Source: Dyadobacter subterraneus (GTDB lineage: Bacteria; Bacteroidota; Bacteroidia; Cytophagales; Spirosomataceae). Taken from it: a stretch of 64,000 nucleotides of DNA. Location: NCBI RefSeq assembly GCF_015221875.1, contig NZ_JACYGY010000001.1:868001-932000 (forward strand), given 5' to 3'. Below, in pieces: positions 51,415 through 61,227 of the stretch. Under the pieces are notes generated by a model. That model was not told the DNA's origin. It saw only the letters and a list, made by a program, of their open reading frames with translations, and ran no database searches. The position numbers and the translations under genes are program-made. Each line of letters begins with the position of its first letter. Positions within the stretch are counted from its first letter, which is position 1.

Positions 51415-53033
51415 ATGAAAAAACATTTTTTACTCAAATTCTTTCCGCTGATTTTATCTCTACTTTTATTTTCTGTTTCGTATGGACAAGAAGCAAAAAA
51501 TTCGAATTGTCCGAACCCTGCGGGTGGTTGTGATACCGTCGGGATTGAACATAAAGTAAGCCCATGGCGAGTTGGTGGTTTCATCGGGCCAACTGTTGCA
51601 TTTTGCGGAAAATGGTCAAGCACATTTAATTCGAATAAGTATCGTGACAAATCGCTTTTTAACGGAATTGGCTATCACGCCAATCTTAACGCCGATTATT
51701 TTTTCAATGTAAAGAAAAATAAACAATTGAAATTTGGCGTCGGTGCCATTGCGGGTTTACAGACTTTCTTTTTAAGAAATGATCTGGATGATTTTTTAGA
51801 TAAGATCATCGCGGAAACCGGATCAAGTAATGCGGTGATCAGAAAAGGTGCTTCCGAAGATCACTATATTGTCGCCGGGCCGGTACTCAGTTATGCTTTT
51901 GGCAAAAAAACAAGATCACCATTTATTGAAGCTTCCGTTCGTGGCGGACTTTTCAGAACAACGCCGGCAGCTATTTTTGTTTATGACCAGGCTACTTCCA
52001 ATAATATTTATTCAGTTACCGCTACGGATAAGCGTTATCATGCTGGACTTCTGACAACCCTGGGATTATTTTTTCCGAGCAAAAAAGGACTTTGGTCGTG
52101 GGGGTAGAAGCTACCGGATTCCGTACCAAAGTGAATTATATTTTTCCAGGCGCTACCATTTATAGTTATCAAAGAAAACATGGCGGATTCTCTGCTGGTT
52201 TAGCCTTTCGCCGGAATTTCGTTCGTGATATTCCTTTCAGAAAAGATCCGACACCGCCTTTGTTATGCGAAGCGCCTGACCTGGAATTGATGATGGGCGG
52301 AAGATCAATCAAAGGACTTGTTTTCAGCACGCTGGATTCGACAAAAGCAGATAGTATCCAGATCAGCTGGAAAAGCCGCAGCATTTTGGATACTACAAAA
52401 AGCGAAACTTTTACAGCGCGTCTTCATCAGCTGAATGGCGGAATGGATAATGTTATCGCTCAGGTTGTTTGTCAGAAAGAGACCAAAATGGCATGGCCGG
52501 CAGGATATTTAAATCCGGTAACGGGCCGTCCGGTGGAAGGACAATATTATGTAACCGTGCAAAGTCAGCAGATTTCTTCCTGCGCATCATGTACAAGTGA
52601 AGCGAGCACGACAGGTTTTTCTGTTCAAAAACCGGAAAGAATTATCGATTCTGTTGACCGTTGTTTCAGACAATGTTTTCTGGAAGTTTATGCTTACAAA
52701 AAGGTTAATGTTAAAAGAGTTAAATACGGAAAATCGCCGACATCCTGTGTAGGCTGTATTTGTCCGATTGATACGGTTTCAAAAACAATTTCCCAGTATC
52801 ATCTTTTGGGAACTGTTAAAAAAGACAATTGTGATGCTTCAAAACTTGATCTGAATACTGAAACGTCTGGTATCATGATTCCGAAGTGGGCGACGACAGT
52901 TTATACTTCTGTTGAAACCATTGTTGCAGGTGATTGCGCAGGCATTCCTCAGGGAAGAAATAAAATCAATTATTCGGCCCCTGTAAAAAAAGGGAAAGCT
53001 GGTGTATTCAAAAGAGCTTATCAGAAAAAATAA
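51415..53033 (+). pseudogene. outer-membrane-like exported protein interrupted by a frameshift
   Basis: Two overlapping frames read as one gene. The first frame (51415-52107) has a signal peptide (about 1-24, ending SYGQ) and barrel-like strands up to LGLFFPSKKGLWSWG, then stops. The second continues to 53033. The switch falls on a run of five G at 52100-52104; with a sixth G the sequence reads WSWGVEATGFRTKVNYIFPG, a natural beta-strand continuation. The intact product would have about 539 residues, with a cysteine-rich C-terminal region (CASCTSEAS, CFRQCF, SCVGCICP). I do not recognise the family. It could be a sequencing error, a true pseudogene, or a phase-variable tract. Confidence 0.65.
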
Positions 53034-53050
53034 AATTTGATTTGGATGTT

Positions 53051-53097
53051 AACGAAAAAAGAACCTTTCAGTTGAGAGGTTCTTTATCGTTTTTTTA
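53051..53097. terminator. bidirectional terminator between convergent genes
   Basis: AAAGAACCTTTC (53058-53069) pairs with GAGAGGTTCTTT (53074-53085), 11 of 12, and the flanks AACGAAAAA and TCGTTTTTTT extend the stem and provide T-runs on both strands. Confidence 0.8.
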
Positions 53098-54786
53098 TAT
53101 TTCGTCCTTAATCCATTTCACTCTTACAATCCGACTTTTAATATCGTGATTGGCAAAAAAATGCAGCCAATGTAATTGGCGGGAAGACAAATGATCGGTT
53201 GGTGATTTTATTTCAATGAAGGAATATTCCGTTTCATCCCAAACCAGCAAATCCGGGAATCCCCTGGTATTTTCTCTCATGTTTTGAGATATTTCCAAAA
53301 GCACAGCATGGATTTGTTCCGGTGTTAGTAACGAGATCAGTTTCAAAACAATTTCCAGCATTCCCGGATACCAGCTTACAAGTACATTGGTGGTTCCGAA
53401 TTTTTCATGAAAAGTCTTTTCAACAATTTCTGATATAATCTCCAATGTATCCGCCTCTTTCATTCTCGCCAAAAGCTGATCAGATCTTTTGTAATAGAAA
53501 TCGGGCAGGAAGAAATCGGATGGGACACGCTGCAAAGGATTGTGAATTGCTTTTACGTTGGTATCATAAATAATATCCCAGAATAAAAGCCCAAACAGTG
53601 CACGCCACGGCTCATTTTCACTGAAAACTGCTTCTGCGCCAAGATCTTTATAATATTCAATCGCGCCTCTTTCAACACGAAAACGGTTAGAAATCGGAAT
53701 TTCAATACTGCTTGCATCCTTCAAAGCCTGCGTCGTCCGTTTTACAGCACGCTTCTTTTTGTTGACAATCCTGTCATGAAAATCATGTGAAAAATAACGT
53801 TCATCTGCGTTTTGAGGATTTTCGGCAATTTCTTCACATAACGCAAGTGCTTCTTCAATCTCCCCCAGATTATATAAGAGCCGGACGCGTCTTTCTCTTG
53901 AAGGCGCATCATTTGTAAGCTGATATGCTGTTAAAGCCTGCGAAAGCATTTTTTTTCGTTCAAGCCATGCGCCAACGCGTAATACAAAAAGATGATAGGA
54001 GGGAAGAGATTTCGGACTCAGATTTCCTGAAACGCCAACCTGCCAGTTCATAAACCAGTCGAAGATTTCTTCCGGCGGCAATTCGTTTTTCAAAATATCA
54101 AAACTTTCCTTCATCAGCGAAACCATCAGCGTGTCATCAACATCCTTCCGGCTTTCAAACTGAACGGATAAATGTTCCTGATCAAAAGACTGAAAACGTA
54201 CATGGCCCAAATCCCGGACCACAAACTCAGTCATATCCGCATACCGGTTTCCAAAAAACAGAAATTTCATCATCATCACTTCTGCCTCATAAGCCACTTT
54301 GACGACCGGTTCCGTTTCCTGAATAATCGCGCAGATTATTTTAAAGTCATATTCATATAAAAGCCAGCGAATCAGATCCTGTTTTTTGATCGATTTGGAA
54401 GGCATAACATCCGGGTTCAGGATTTTAGTGAATTCCAGATGCTCGGGTTTTGTAAACAAATGCATCACTTCCTCAAATCGCTCCTCATGCAATTCACAAA
54501 GCTGCTGGATAAATTTTGCATCATGAAGCTCATTCAATGCCGCCGGAATATCCGTGATTTCTGAATAAGAAAGAGAATTAACACGGAAAAATGATTTGCT
54601 CCGGTTACTGAAACGAATGAAAAGACATTGTGCTTCTTCCGAAAGGCCATTGTAGGAATTCAGGAATTCAAGTTCGTTCTCGTTCAATAAGGTTTCGTAC
54701 ATTTTTCGTACAAAATCCAGTACATAACCAAAGTAATCGTGGTAATATTTTGGAGGAAGATCCTTTGGAAACTCGTTAATTTGCAC
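53095..54786 (-). CDS. FAN1-like VRR-NUC structure-specific nuclease
   Basis: A cytosolic 563-residue protein. The C-terminal 120 residues form a VRR-NUC nuclease: GFPDLLVWDETEYSFIEIKSPTDHLSSRQLHWL contains the P-D, E-x-K and Q residues of the metal site. Before it, GAIEYYKDLGAEAVFSEN followed by LFGLLFWDIIYD matches the FAN1 signature (about residues 355-395). The N-terminal half is helical with TPR-like motifs (AYQLTNDAPSRERRVRLLYNLGEIEEALALCEE). Eukaryotic FAN1 and its bacterial homologues cut DNA flaps and help interstrand-crosslink repair. It is unlinked to other repair genes here. Confidence 0.87.
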   Translation of the reverse strand: MQINEFPKDLPPKYYHDYFGYVLDFVRKMYETLLNENELEFLNSYNGLSEEAQCLFIRFSNRSKSFFRVNSLSYSEITDIPAALNELHDAKFIQQLCELHEERFEEVMHLFTKPEHLEFTKILNPDVMPSKSIKKQDLIRWLLYEYDFKIICAIIQETEPVVKVAYEAEVMMMKFLFFGNRYADMTEFVVRDLGHVRFQSFDQEHLSVQFESRKDVDDTLMVSLMKESFDILKNELPPEEIFDWFMNWQVGVSGNLSPKSLPSYHLFVLRVGAWLERKKMLSQALTAYQLTNDAPSRERRVRLLYNLGEIEEALALCEEIAENPQNADERYFSHDFHDRIVNKKKRAVKRTTQALKDASSIEIPISNRFRVERGAIEYYKDLGAEAVFSENEPWRALFGLLFWDIIYDTNVKAIHNPLQRVPSDFFLPDFYYKRSDQLLARMKEADTLEIISEIVEKTFHEKFGTTNVLVSWYPGMLEIVLKLISLLTPEQIHAVLLEISQNMRENTRGFPDLLVWDETEYSFIEIKSPTDHLSSRQLHWLHFFANHDIKSRIVRVKWIKDEI

Positions 54787-54832
54787 AGTAAGTATTGTAG
54801 AATTTGCAGTCAGTTTGCCACTAAACTTTATT

Positions 54833-54840
54833 CAAATATA
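54833..54840 (-). promoter_or_regulatory. -7 box upstream of the FAN1-like gene
   Basis: The minus strand reads TATATTTG, 46 bp before the start at 54786. No ideal -33 was found. Confidence 0.35.
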
Positions 54841-55048
54841 ACGAGACAAAAGAAGAATTATTCAACAAAGTGCATATTTATCGACTAGCTATTATAGTAA
54901 GAACTGCAATGGTGTTACCTTTTACAAAAAACAGCAAAATTGCATATTAAAACTAAATTAATTAAAATTATAATTAGTAAAAATTGTACTATATCAATTC
55001 AAATTATTCCCATTTTGCATTAACGTAGTATTTTATAAAGAATTGAAT

Positions 55049-55056
55049 TACATTTG
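55049..55056 (+). promoter_or_regulatory. -7 box of the pgk promoter
   Basis: TACATTTG fits TAnnTTTG and lies 29 bp before the pgk ATG. The region upstream at the -33 position is A/T-rich without a TTTG. Confidence 0.45.
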
Positions 55057-55085
55057 TTTCCTATGGAAAACAACTTTTAGAGCCC

Positions 55086-56273
55086 ATGACAACATTAGAT
55101 TCTTACAATTTTTCCGGCAAAAAGGCCTTGGTGCGCGTTGATTTTAACGTACCGCTTAATGACAAGTTTGAGATTACGGATGATACCCGGATCCGTGCCA
55201 CTATACCCACCATCAGCAAGATTCTTAGTGAAGGAGGATCTGTGATTTTGATGTCCCACCTGGGACGTCCGAAAGATGGACCTACTGAAAAATATTCTCT
55301 AAAACACCTTGTTAACCCTCTTTCCCTGATTTTAGGTAAAACGGTAAAATTTGCTGACGATTGTATCGGAGCAAGTGCGACAGAACTTGCAGGTGCTTTG
55401 CAGCCAGGTGAAGTGTTGTTGCTTGAAAACCTTCGTTTCTACAAAGAAGAAGAAAAAGGCGACGAAGCTTTCGCAGAAAAATTGTCGAAACTTGGCGATG
55501 TCTGGGTTATGGATGCATTCGGAACGGCTCACCGTGCACATGCTTCCACTGCCGTAATCGGTAAGTTTTTCAAAGACAAAGTTTGCGGATATGTGATGCA
55601 GGCTGAGCTTGACAATGCAGAAAGACTTCTTGAACACTCAGAACGTCCTTTCACTGCAATTATGGGTGGAGCTAAAATTTCTGACAAGATTTTGATCATC
55701 GAACGTTTGCTTGATAAGGTTGATAACCTGATCATCGGAGGCGGAATGTCATATACTTTTACAAAAGCACTAGGCGGAAATATCGGGAAATCTTTACTTG
55801 AAGCGGATAAATTGGATTTGACACTTGAACTGCTTGAAAAAGCAAAACAGAAAGGTGTAAATATCGTTTTGCCGATTGATACAGTAATTGCCGATAAATT
55901 TAGCAATGATGCAAGTCGCCAGACTGTCCCTGCTGCTGAAATTCCTGATGAATGGGAAGGTTTGGATATCGGACCTGAGTCGGTTGAATTGTTCAAAGGA
56001 ATTATTGCTTCATCAAAAACAGTTCTTTGGAACGGTCCGATGGGCGTTTTTGAATTCCCTAATTTCGCAATCGGTACTAATGCAATCGCGGAAGCGGTAG
56101 TTGCTGCTACGGAAGAAAACGACGCTTTCTCACTAATTGGTGGTGGAGATTCGGCTTCTGCTGTGAACAACGCAGGTTACGGAGATCGCGTAAGCTACGT
56201 TTCAACAGGTGGTGGTGCATTGCTTGAATATATGGAAGGTAAAGTTTTGCCTGGCGTTGCAGCCTTGGATTAA
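55086..56273 (+). CDS. pgk: phosphoglycerate kinase
   Basis: The glycolytic kinase that makes ATP from 1,3-bisphosphoglycerate, 395 residues, the normal bacterial length. Clear family blocks: [12 protein letters not shown] (substrate arginine), [46 protein letters not shown] and [10 protein letters not shown] near the nucleotide site. It is cytosolic and transcribed alone. A related glycolytic gene, fba, is about 52 kb away in the window. Confidence 0.97.
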   Translation: MTTLDSYNFSGKKALVRVDFNVPLNDKFEITDDTRIRATIPTISKILSEGGSVILMSHLGRPKDGPTEKYSLKHLVNPLSLILGKTVKFADDCIGASATELAGALQPGEVLLLENLRFYKEEEKGDEAFAEKLSKLGDVWVMDAFGTAHRAHASTAVIGKFFKDKVCGYVMQAELDNAERLLEHSERPFTAIMGGAKISDKILIIERLLDKVDNLIIGGGMSYTFTKALGGNIGKSLLEADKLDLTLELLEKAKQKGVNIVLPIDTVIADKFSNDASRQTVPAAEIPDEWEGLDIGPESVELFKGIIASSKTVLWNGPMGVFEFPNFAIGTNAIAEAVVAATEENDAFSLIGGGDSASAVNNAGYGDRVSYVSTGGGALLEYMEGKVLPGVAALD

Positions 56274-56546
56274 TTGTTAATGGTTAGTTGTTAATTGTTA
56301 ATAGTGAGGAATTGAGAATTGGACGCTTATCGTTTGGTTCTCAATTTTTTTTGCCCAAACATTCTACCCCAATTTTGCATCTTAAACAGCTTTGTATTTC
56401 GGGTAGAGTATGACCGCCGATTGCCGACTGCCGAAAGCCTGATAAAAAAGAAATCCATTCCTCAATTGAAGAATGGATTGTCTGTATTATTAACCTAACT
56501 AATTTATAAATAAAGTCACAACCTTGACCGTCATTATCTCTTTTGA

Positions 56547-58988
56547 TTAACTTTTCACACGCGACTGGATGTCGTCAGAACCTGTGTTGCGTTGTCTTGT
56601 TTTTACGTTTTGATTACCGAAACGGTAAGTGAAAACAAGTCTGAACTGACGGCTTGGCCATGTGCTTTTTACTCTTAAATCAATATCTTCAAACTTCGTA
56701 GTTCCTCTGAATTTGTTTGTCCAGAATGGATCCTGAACGCTGAAACGAATCGTTGCTTTTTTATCCATCAATGATTTCTGCAAACCAAGATTGATAGCGC
56801 CTTGCGATTTCGCTGATAATAATCCATATATCTGCGGACTGTTAAACCACCCCGAAAGTTCTGCTGTCCACGTTTTGGAAAGCGTAAAAGTGTTGTTGAC
56901 AAAAGCGTTATAAGTAAAAATCTTCATATCAAACGGCGCGTTCCGGTAAAAGGTCTTATAATGATTATAAGCGCCGGATAAGTTGGTTTGCGCATTCCAC
57001 CATTTCGTAATCGGAATTGGTGCTGAAATTGTTAAACTCACATAATTCTGATTATCAAGGTTTTCTGATGTTACATAAGTCTGGTTTTTTTCAGGCACCA
57101 GCATCGGCACTTCATCAGCAATCATATCTTTCACACGACTGTAAGCCAGCGTTGTATTCAGGAAATTTTTATAAACATGAACCAGCTGAAAGGAATGTGT
57201 ATACTGCGGGCGAAGGTTTGGATTACCTTTTTGGAAAGTATACGGATCCAGATAATATTCAAATGGATTCAGCGACTGATAATTCGGGCGGTCAATCCGG
57301 TAACTGTATGACAAATTCAAAACGTTGCTGCTATCAAGATTTCTCGACAAGAAAATACTTGGGAATACATTCAGATATTTACGGTTTCTGATGCTGTTAA
57401 GCGTTACCGAATTACCTATTGCATGTGTGTACTCAGCACGCAAACCAAGCTGGTATTTCGTTTTTGCATTAATCTGTCCGTTGTAATTTGCGTAACCTGC
57501 ATTAATATTTTCAGTGTATTTGAATTGATTAGTACGTGTTGGATCAAGAGCCCAGTCATCCGTTTTTGTTTCGAAAATCATGTTATTGTTTGATCTTACA
57601 TAACTTGATTTCAATCCTGCTTCAAACTTTCCTTTTCCCAATGGTTGTGTATAATCCATTTTCGCTACACCTATGTTGATCAAAGCCGGCATATTATTTC
57701 TTACAATATCAGGTGTTCCGGTTGGCGATCCGTCCGGATTGTAATATCTGGTATCCAGGAAATTGTATCCTTTGCTATCGTACTGAACATAATCCGCATC
57801 AAATGTCAATTCTTTGCCTTTGTCGTTAAATTGATGTTTCAGGTTAACATTCGCACTGATATTATTCATGTGATTGTTCGCTTTCATATCCGTGTGATAG
57901 GTTTGCTGAAGGCTCAGATCATCGTTTAATATTTCTGCATTTGTTGCTCTGATCGGGTTTTTCCATTGATTATAAAAACCTGAGAAAAGAACACCAATCG
58001 TCGTTTTGTCCGTTGCGAAATAATCCATTCCAACACGGTAATTATAATTTTGCGACCGCCATTCACTTTTTGAATTCATGTTGAAAGTCGTCGTTTTTCC
58101 TTCATACGGAATGGCGCGGTAAATGATCTGGTTGTTAAAACCTTCACCTTTAAAAGCACTTGCAGTTCCAAAAAGGCTAACTTTTCCTTTTCTATTATTC
58201 AGAGCCAGCGACCCGTTTCCACGTCCATAATCTGGTGTAGCAATACCTCCGCCGACAGAAAAGTTACCATTCGTTCCGAAATTTTTATTTTTCTTAAACT
58301 TGATATTGATAATTCCTGAGTTTCCCGCTGCATCGTATTTTGCTGATGGATTGGTGATTAGCTCGATTTTCTCAATATTATCGCTCGGCGTATTTCTTAA
58401 AAGATTCACAAGCTCAGCCTGACTCAGATAAGTCTGTTTGCCATCGATTTGCACAATGACACCATCTTTTCCGCGAAGTTGCAGCTTATCGTTTTGCTGA
58501 TCGACAGTAATTCCCGGCGAACGCTCCAAAACTTCCAGTGCAGTGGCTCCGGCAGATACGATACTGTTCTCAACATTGATTACAGTTCTGTCGATTTGCT
58601 GCTCTATGAAGGGTTTTTTAGCCATAACCGTCACTTCATTCAGTGCCTGTGATTCCGGTTGTAAAGTGAAAGAGGGGAGGTTTACAGTATTTTCTTTTAC
58701 TGAAAAATTTTTGCTGTAAGCTTTTTGATAGCCGACCATGGACACCATTGCCATGTATTCGCCGGCATCAACCTGATCGAAAAGAAATTTTCCGTTTTCG
58801 TCAGCTGCGAGTCCTTTTGATAAGGTCGAGTCTTTCGCTTTTAAGAGTAAAACATTAACAAAAGGAAAAGGCTGGGATTTCTCATCCAGAATTGCCCCGG
58901 AGACCTTTCCTTTTGTCGTTGTTGTTTGAGCAAGCACAAAGCTACCGCTAAGTAGCAGTGCTACTGTTAGATTAATAAAGAATTTCAT
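56547..58988 (-). CDS. TonB-receptor-like outer-membrane beta-barrel protein
   Basis: An 813-residue outer-membrane protein with a signal peptide (about 1-20, ending LAQT). A carboxypeptidase-regulatory-like domain (about 25-110) is followed by a plug (ERSPGITVDQQNDKLQLRGKDGVIVQIDGKQTYL, then NIEKIELITNPSAKYDAAGNSGIINIKFKK) and a barrel of the OMP_b-brl_3 type. The plug and barrel match the TonB-dependent-receptor-related group often annotated as outer-membrane beta-barrel family. It has no SusD partner. Cargo unknown. The ATG at 58988 is clean. Confidence 0.9.
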   Translation of the reverse strand: MKFFINLTVALLLSGSFVLAQTTTTKGKVSGAILDEKSQPFPFVNVLLLKAKDSTLSKGLAADENGKFLFDQVDAGEYMAMVSMVGYQKAYSKNFSVKENTVNLPSFTLQPESQALNEVTVMAKKPFIEQQIDRTVINVENSIVSAGATALEVLERSPGITVDQQNDKLQLRGKDGVIVQIDGKQTYLSQAELVNLLRNTPSDNIEKIELITNPSAKYDAAGNSGIINIKFKKNKNFGTNGNFSVGGGIATPDYGRGNGSLALNNRKGKVSLFGTASAFKGEGFNNQIIYRAIPYEGKTTTFNMNSKSEWRSQNYNYRVGMDYFATDKTTIGVLFSGFYNQWKNPIRATNAEILNDDLSLQQTYHTDMKANNHMNNISANVNLKHQFNDKGKELTFDADYVQYDSKGYNFLDTRYYNPDGSPTGTPDIVRNNMPALINIGVAKMDYTQPLGKGKFEAGLKSSYVRSNNNMIFETKTDDWALDPTRTNQFKYTENINAGYANYNGQINAKTKYQLGLRAEYTHAIGNSVTLNSIRNRKYLNVFPSIFLSRNLDSSNVLNLSYSYRIDRPNYQSLNPFEYYLDPYTFQKGNPNLRPQYTHSFQLVHVYKNFLNTTLAYSRVKDMIADEVPMLVPEKNQTYVTSENLDNQNYVSLTISAPIPITKWWNAQTNLSGAYNHYKTFYRNAPFDMKIFTYNAFVNNTFTLSKTWTAELSGWFNSPQIYGLLSAKSQGAINLGLQKSLMDKKATIRFSVQDPFWTNKFRGTTKFEDIDLRVKSTWPSRQFRLVFTYRFGNQNVKTRQRNTGSDDIQSRVKS

Positions 58989-59409
58989 GGCTAATAGATA
59001 GTTATATTATGAACCCGATATTTTCGAAATATTCAGAATTGTAATAACTCGGTCATTCTTGAATATAGAGTACATTGCAAAGATAAGTACTTGGTATAAC
59101 ATAGAACCTTAGATTACACGAAAGGTTCTTTTGTTGGATGAACGGAAACCAAGTATCCGCCTTTCTCATGATAGATACAAAGTGAAGCAAGAATGTTGCA
59201 TGATGAAAGAAAAAAAGTTTGAATGGTAAAAATTCGACCATGAAATTGGTCATTGTCGGCATGAAATGGTTTTGGGGATTTCCTGTAAATGGAATAATAA
59301 CAGCAGTAATTATGTTAAAAAATAAAATGATAAATTATTTCGATATGAGGTAGGGTTGCTTCTAATTATTTTGTCGTAATAATATAAAGGGTATTAAAAG
59401 TTTTGCGAT
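58989..59409. other. 421-bp divergent spacer
   Basis: It separates the outer-membrane barrel gene (minus) and the sigma factor gene (plus). The minus strand reads TATCTTTG at 59078-59085, a plausible -7 box for the barrel gene. AGAACCTT/AAGGTTCT (59103-59110/59122-59129) forms a short hairpin. A 69-codon minus-strand frame (59053-59262) is not convincing. Confidence 0.5.
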
Positions 59410-60090
59410 GTGAGGAAATTGTTACAAAATAATTCTTTGGAATCTGACGAACCGACTGGTCGGGAAGTGAGACTTGTGCCTGATGAAACCAATGCTGACT
59501 CGCAGAATTCGATTCAAACCGATAAAGAATTTTTTATTCGTAAAGCTTTCGAGCAGGATTCTGTAAAAGGATATGAGTTGCTTTTTCGTCAGTATTATAG
59601 TCCGCTTTGCAGTCATGCAGTTAGGTTTGTGTATAATCGAGAAGTAGCAGAAGATCTGGTTGCAGAAGTTTTTTATACTTTTTGGAAAAAGAAATTACAC
59701 GAGCAAATAACCACTTCTTTTCGGGCTTACCTTTTTACCTCTGTCCGAAATAAAAGTCTCACCTATATAAAGTGGGAATTTGACAAAGAAAAATCCGAAG
59801 AACTTGAAGAAAATGATAAAGCATCTTCTACGCTGGAACCGGATGAGGTTATGGAATTTGATGAGCTCTATTTACACATTGAAAAAACAATAAATCAGCT
59901 GCCACCCCAATGCCAGAAAGTTTTCTTGATGAGCCGTTTTGAAGGAAAAAGTTACAAGGAAATTGCGGAAAAACTGAACGTTTCAGGAAAGGCAGTGGAG
60001 GCGCATATCAGCAAAGCATTAATCACTTTGAGAAAAGCATTACAAAATTACTGGCTGTTTATATTATCCGCTTTTTTGCCGAATTGGTAA
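59410..60090 (+). CDS. ECF-type RNA polymerase sigma factor
   Basis: A 226-residue extracytoplasmic-function sigma factor. Region 2 lies at about 55-120 (ELLFRQYYSPLCSHAVRFVYNREVAEDLVAEVFYTFWKK) and region 4 at about 160-215 (LPPQCQKVFLMSRFEGKSYKEIAEKLNVSGKAVEAHISKAL). The N-terminal 45 residues are polar and unusual for the family. The start is GTG (59410), because the ATG two bases earlier meets a stop. FecR follows by 93 bp and an STN-domain SusC after that, so this is a cell-surface signalling sigma factor released by ligand binding at the transporter. Confidence 0.93.
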   Translation: MRKLLQNNSLESDEPTGREVRLVPDETNADSQNSIQTDKEFFIRKAFEQDSVKGYELLFRQYYSPLCSHAVRFVYNREVAEDLVAEVFYTFWKKKLHEQITTSFRAYLFTSVRNKSLTYIKWEFDKEKSEELEENDKASSTLEPDEVMEFDELYLHIEKTINQLPPQCQKVFLMSRFEGKSYKEIAEKLNVSGKAVEAHISKALITLRKALQNYWLFILSAFLPNW

Positions 60091-60183
60091 AAAATATTTC
60101 CGCCCAACCAAAATAATCAAAAATTGAGCTAGGGAGAGATTGAAGAAACTGGTCATCATTATACCAACAGCGTTAACATCAAC

Positions 60184-61203
60184 ATGAAATCCGGATTACC
60201 AAAAGATATACTTTTTACTTATTTCGCTGGAAACGCTACGGCTTTGCAGAAAAAACTCATTGAAGAATGGTTAGGCAGTCCTGAAAATTTGGAATCGTAT
60301 TTTGAATATCTGGAAGAATGGGAATTAAATCGTCCCCAGTTTTTGCCCGACAATGAAATTGCCTTTGAAAAATTTTCGCAACGTATAGCAGGTACGGATA
60401 CTGAGGAATCGGAAAACGAAACTTTTCTTTTTGATGTAAAAACTAAAAAATCAATCCTGAATCTGAATGTTTGGAAATGGGCTGCGACGGCCGTAATTGT
60501 AGTTGGAACAGGAATATTCTCGAAGGATTTTATTCTTTATGAAAACCATCAAACAGCAAACGGAGAATTAAAAACAATTATCCTGAACGATAGCAGCCGG
60601 GTAACCCTGAATGCAAATTCGTCTTTAAAAGTACCACGTATTGATTTTTTTAGTAAAAGCCGGGAAGTTTTTCTGGAAGGTGAAGCTGAATTTAATGTAA
60701 CACATACGATTGATAACAAGCAATTTATAGTACATACAACGGATGATAGCGAAATCCTGGTTTTGGGAACTGAATTCGTTGTTTACACCAGAAAAAAAGG
60801 AACGCGGGTTGTTTTGAACAAAGGGAAAGTACAGCTTTCGTCTGCACAGGAAAGTAAACCGCTGACAATGAAACCAGGAGATCAGGTGACGATTTATCAG
60901 AATGGTAAAATGGAACTTGAAAAGCTTACAAAATCAGAAGTTGAACTTCAATCGGTTTGGAAGGAACACCGGATGGTTTTTGACCATACAAAACTTGGTG
61001 ATGTAGCCATAAAACTGAATGAAATCTACGGCGTTGACGTAGAAATAAAAGATAAGCAAACGGCAGAAAGAGAGCTGACCGGCTCATTTAAAGCTGAAAA
61101 CGTTGATGAAATTTTGGGAGTACTTTCCGAAATGCTTGATCTTGATATATCCCGCCGTGAAAACAAAGTTTATTTTAACGCTAAACCAGTTGATCTTTTT
61201 TAA
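60184..61203 (+). CDS. FecR-family anti-sigma/sigma regulator
   Basis: A 339-residue inner-membrane protein. The cytosolic N-terminal part (about 1-95) is the anti-sigma region; a single membrane helix (WKWAATAVIVVGTGIF, about 98-114) follows. The periplasmic part carries the FecR domain (about 120-225, KTIILNDSSRVTLNANSSLKVP) and a DUF4974 C-terminal domain (about 255-330, FDHTKLGDVAIKLNEIYG). It holds the ECF sigma inactive and receives the signal from the STN domain of the downstream SusC. It starts 93 bp after the sigma gene and 24 bp before the transporter. Confidence 0.94.
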   Translation: MKSGLPKDILFTYFAGNATALQKKLIEEWLGSPENLESYFEYLEEWELNRPQFLPDNEIAFEKFSQRIAGTDTEESENETFLFDVKTKKSILNLNVWKWAATAVIVVGTGIFSKDFILYENHQTANGELKTIILNDSSRVTLNANSSLKVPRIDFFSKSREVFLEGEAEFNVTHTIDNKQFIVHTTDDSEILVLGTEFVVYTRKKGTRVVLNKGKVQLSSAQESKPLTMKPGDQVTIYQNGKMELEKLTKSEVELQSVWKEHRMVFDHTKLGDVAIKLNEIYGVDVEIKDKQTAERELTGSFKAENVDEILGVLSEMLDLDISRRENKVYFNAKPVDLF

Positions 61204-61227
61204 CTGTAAAAACCCAATTTCTTTACG

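Noticed and set aside
55529..56170. A 213-codon open frame antisense to pgk
   Set aside because: It mirrors the codon pattern of pgk, has no family-like motifs, and pgk is unquestionable.
59053..59262. A 69-codon minus-strand frame in the sigma-factor spacer
   Set aside because: Its sequence is not protein-like and it would cover the probable promoter of the outer-membrane gene.
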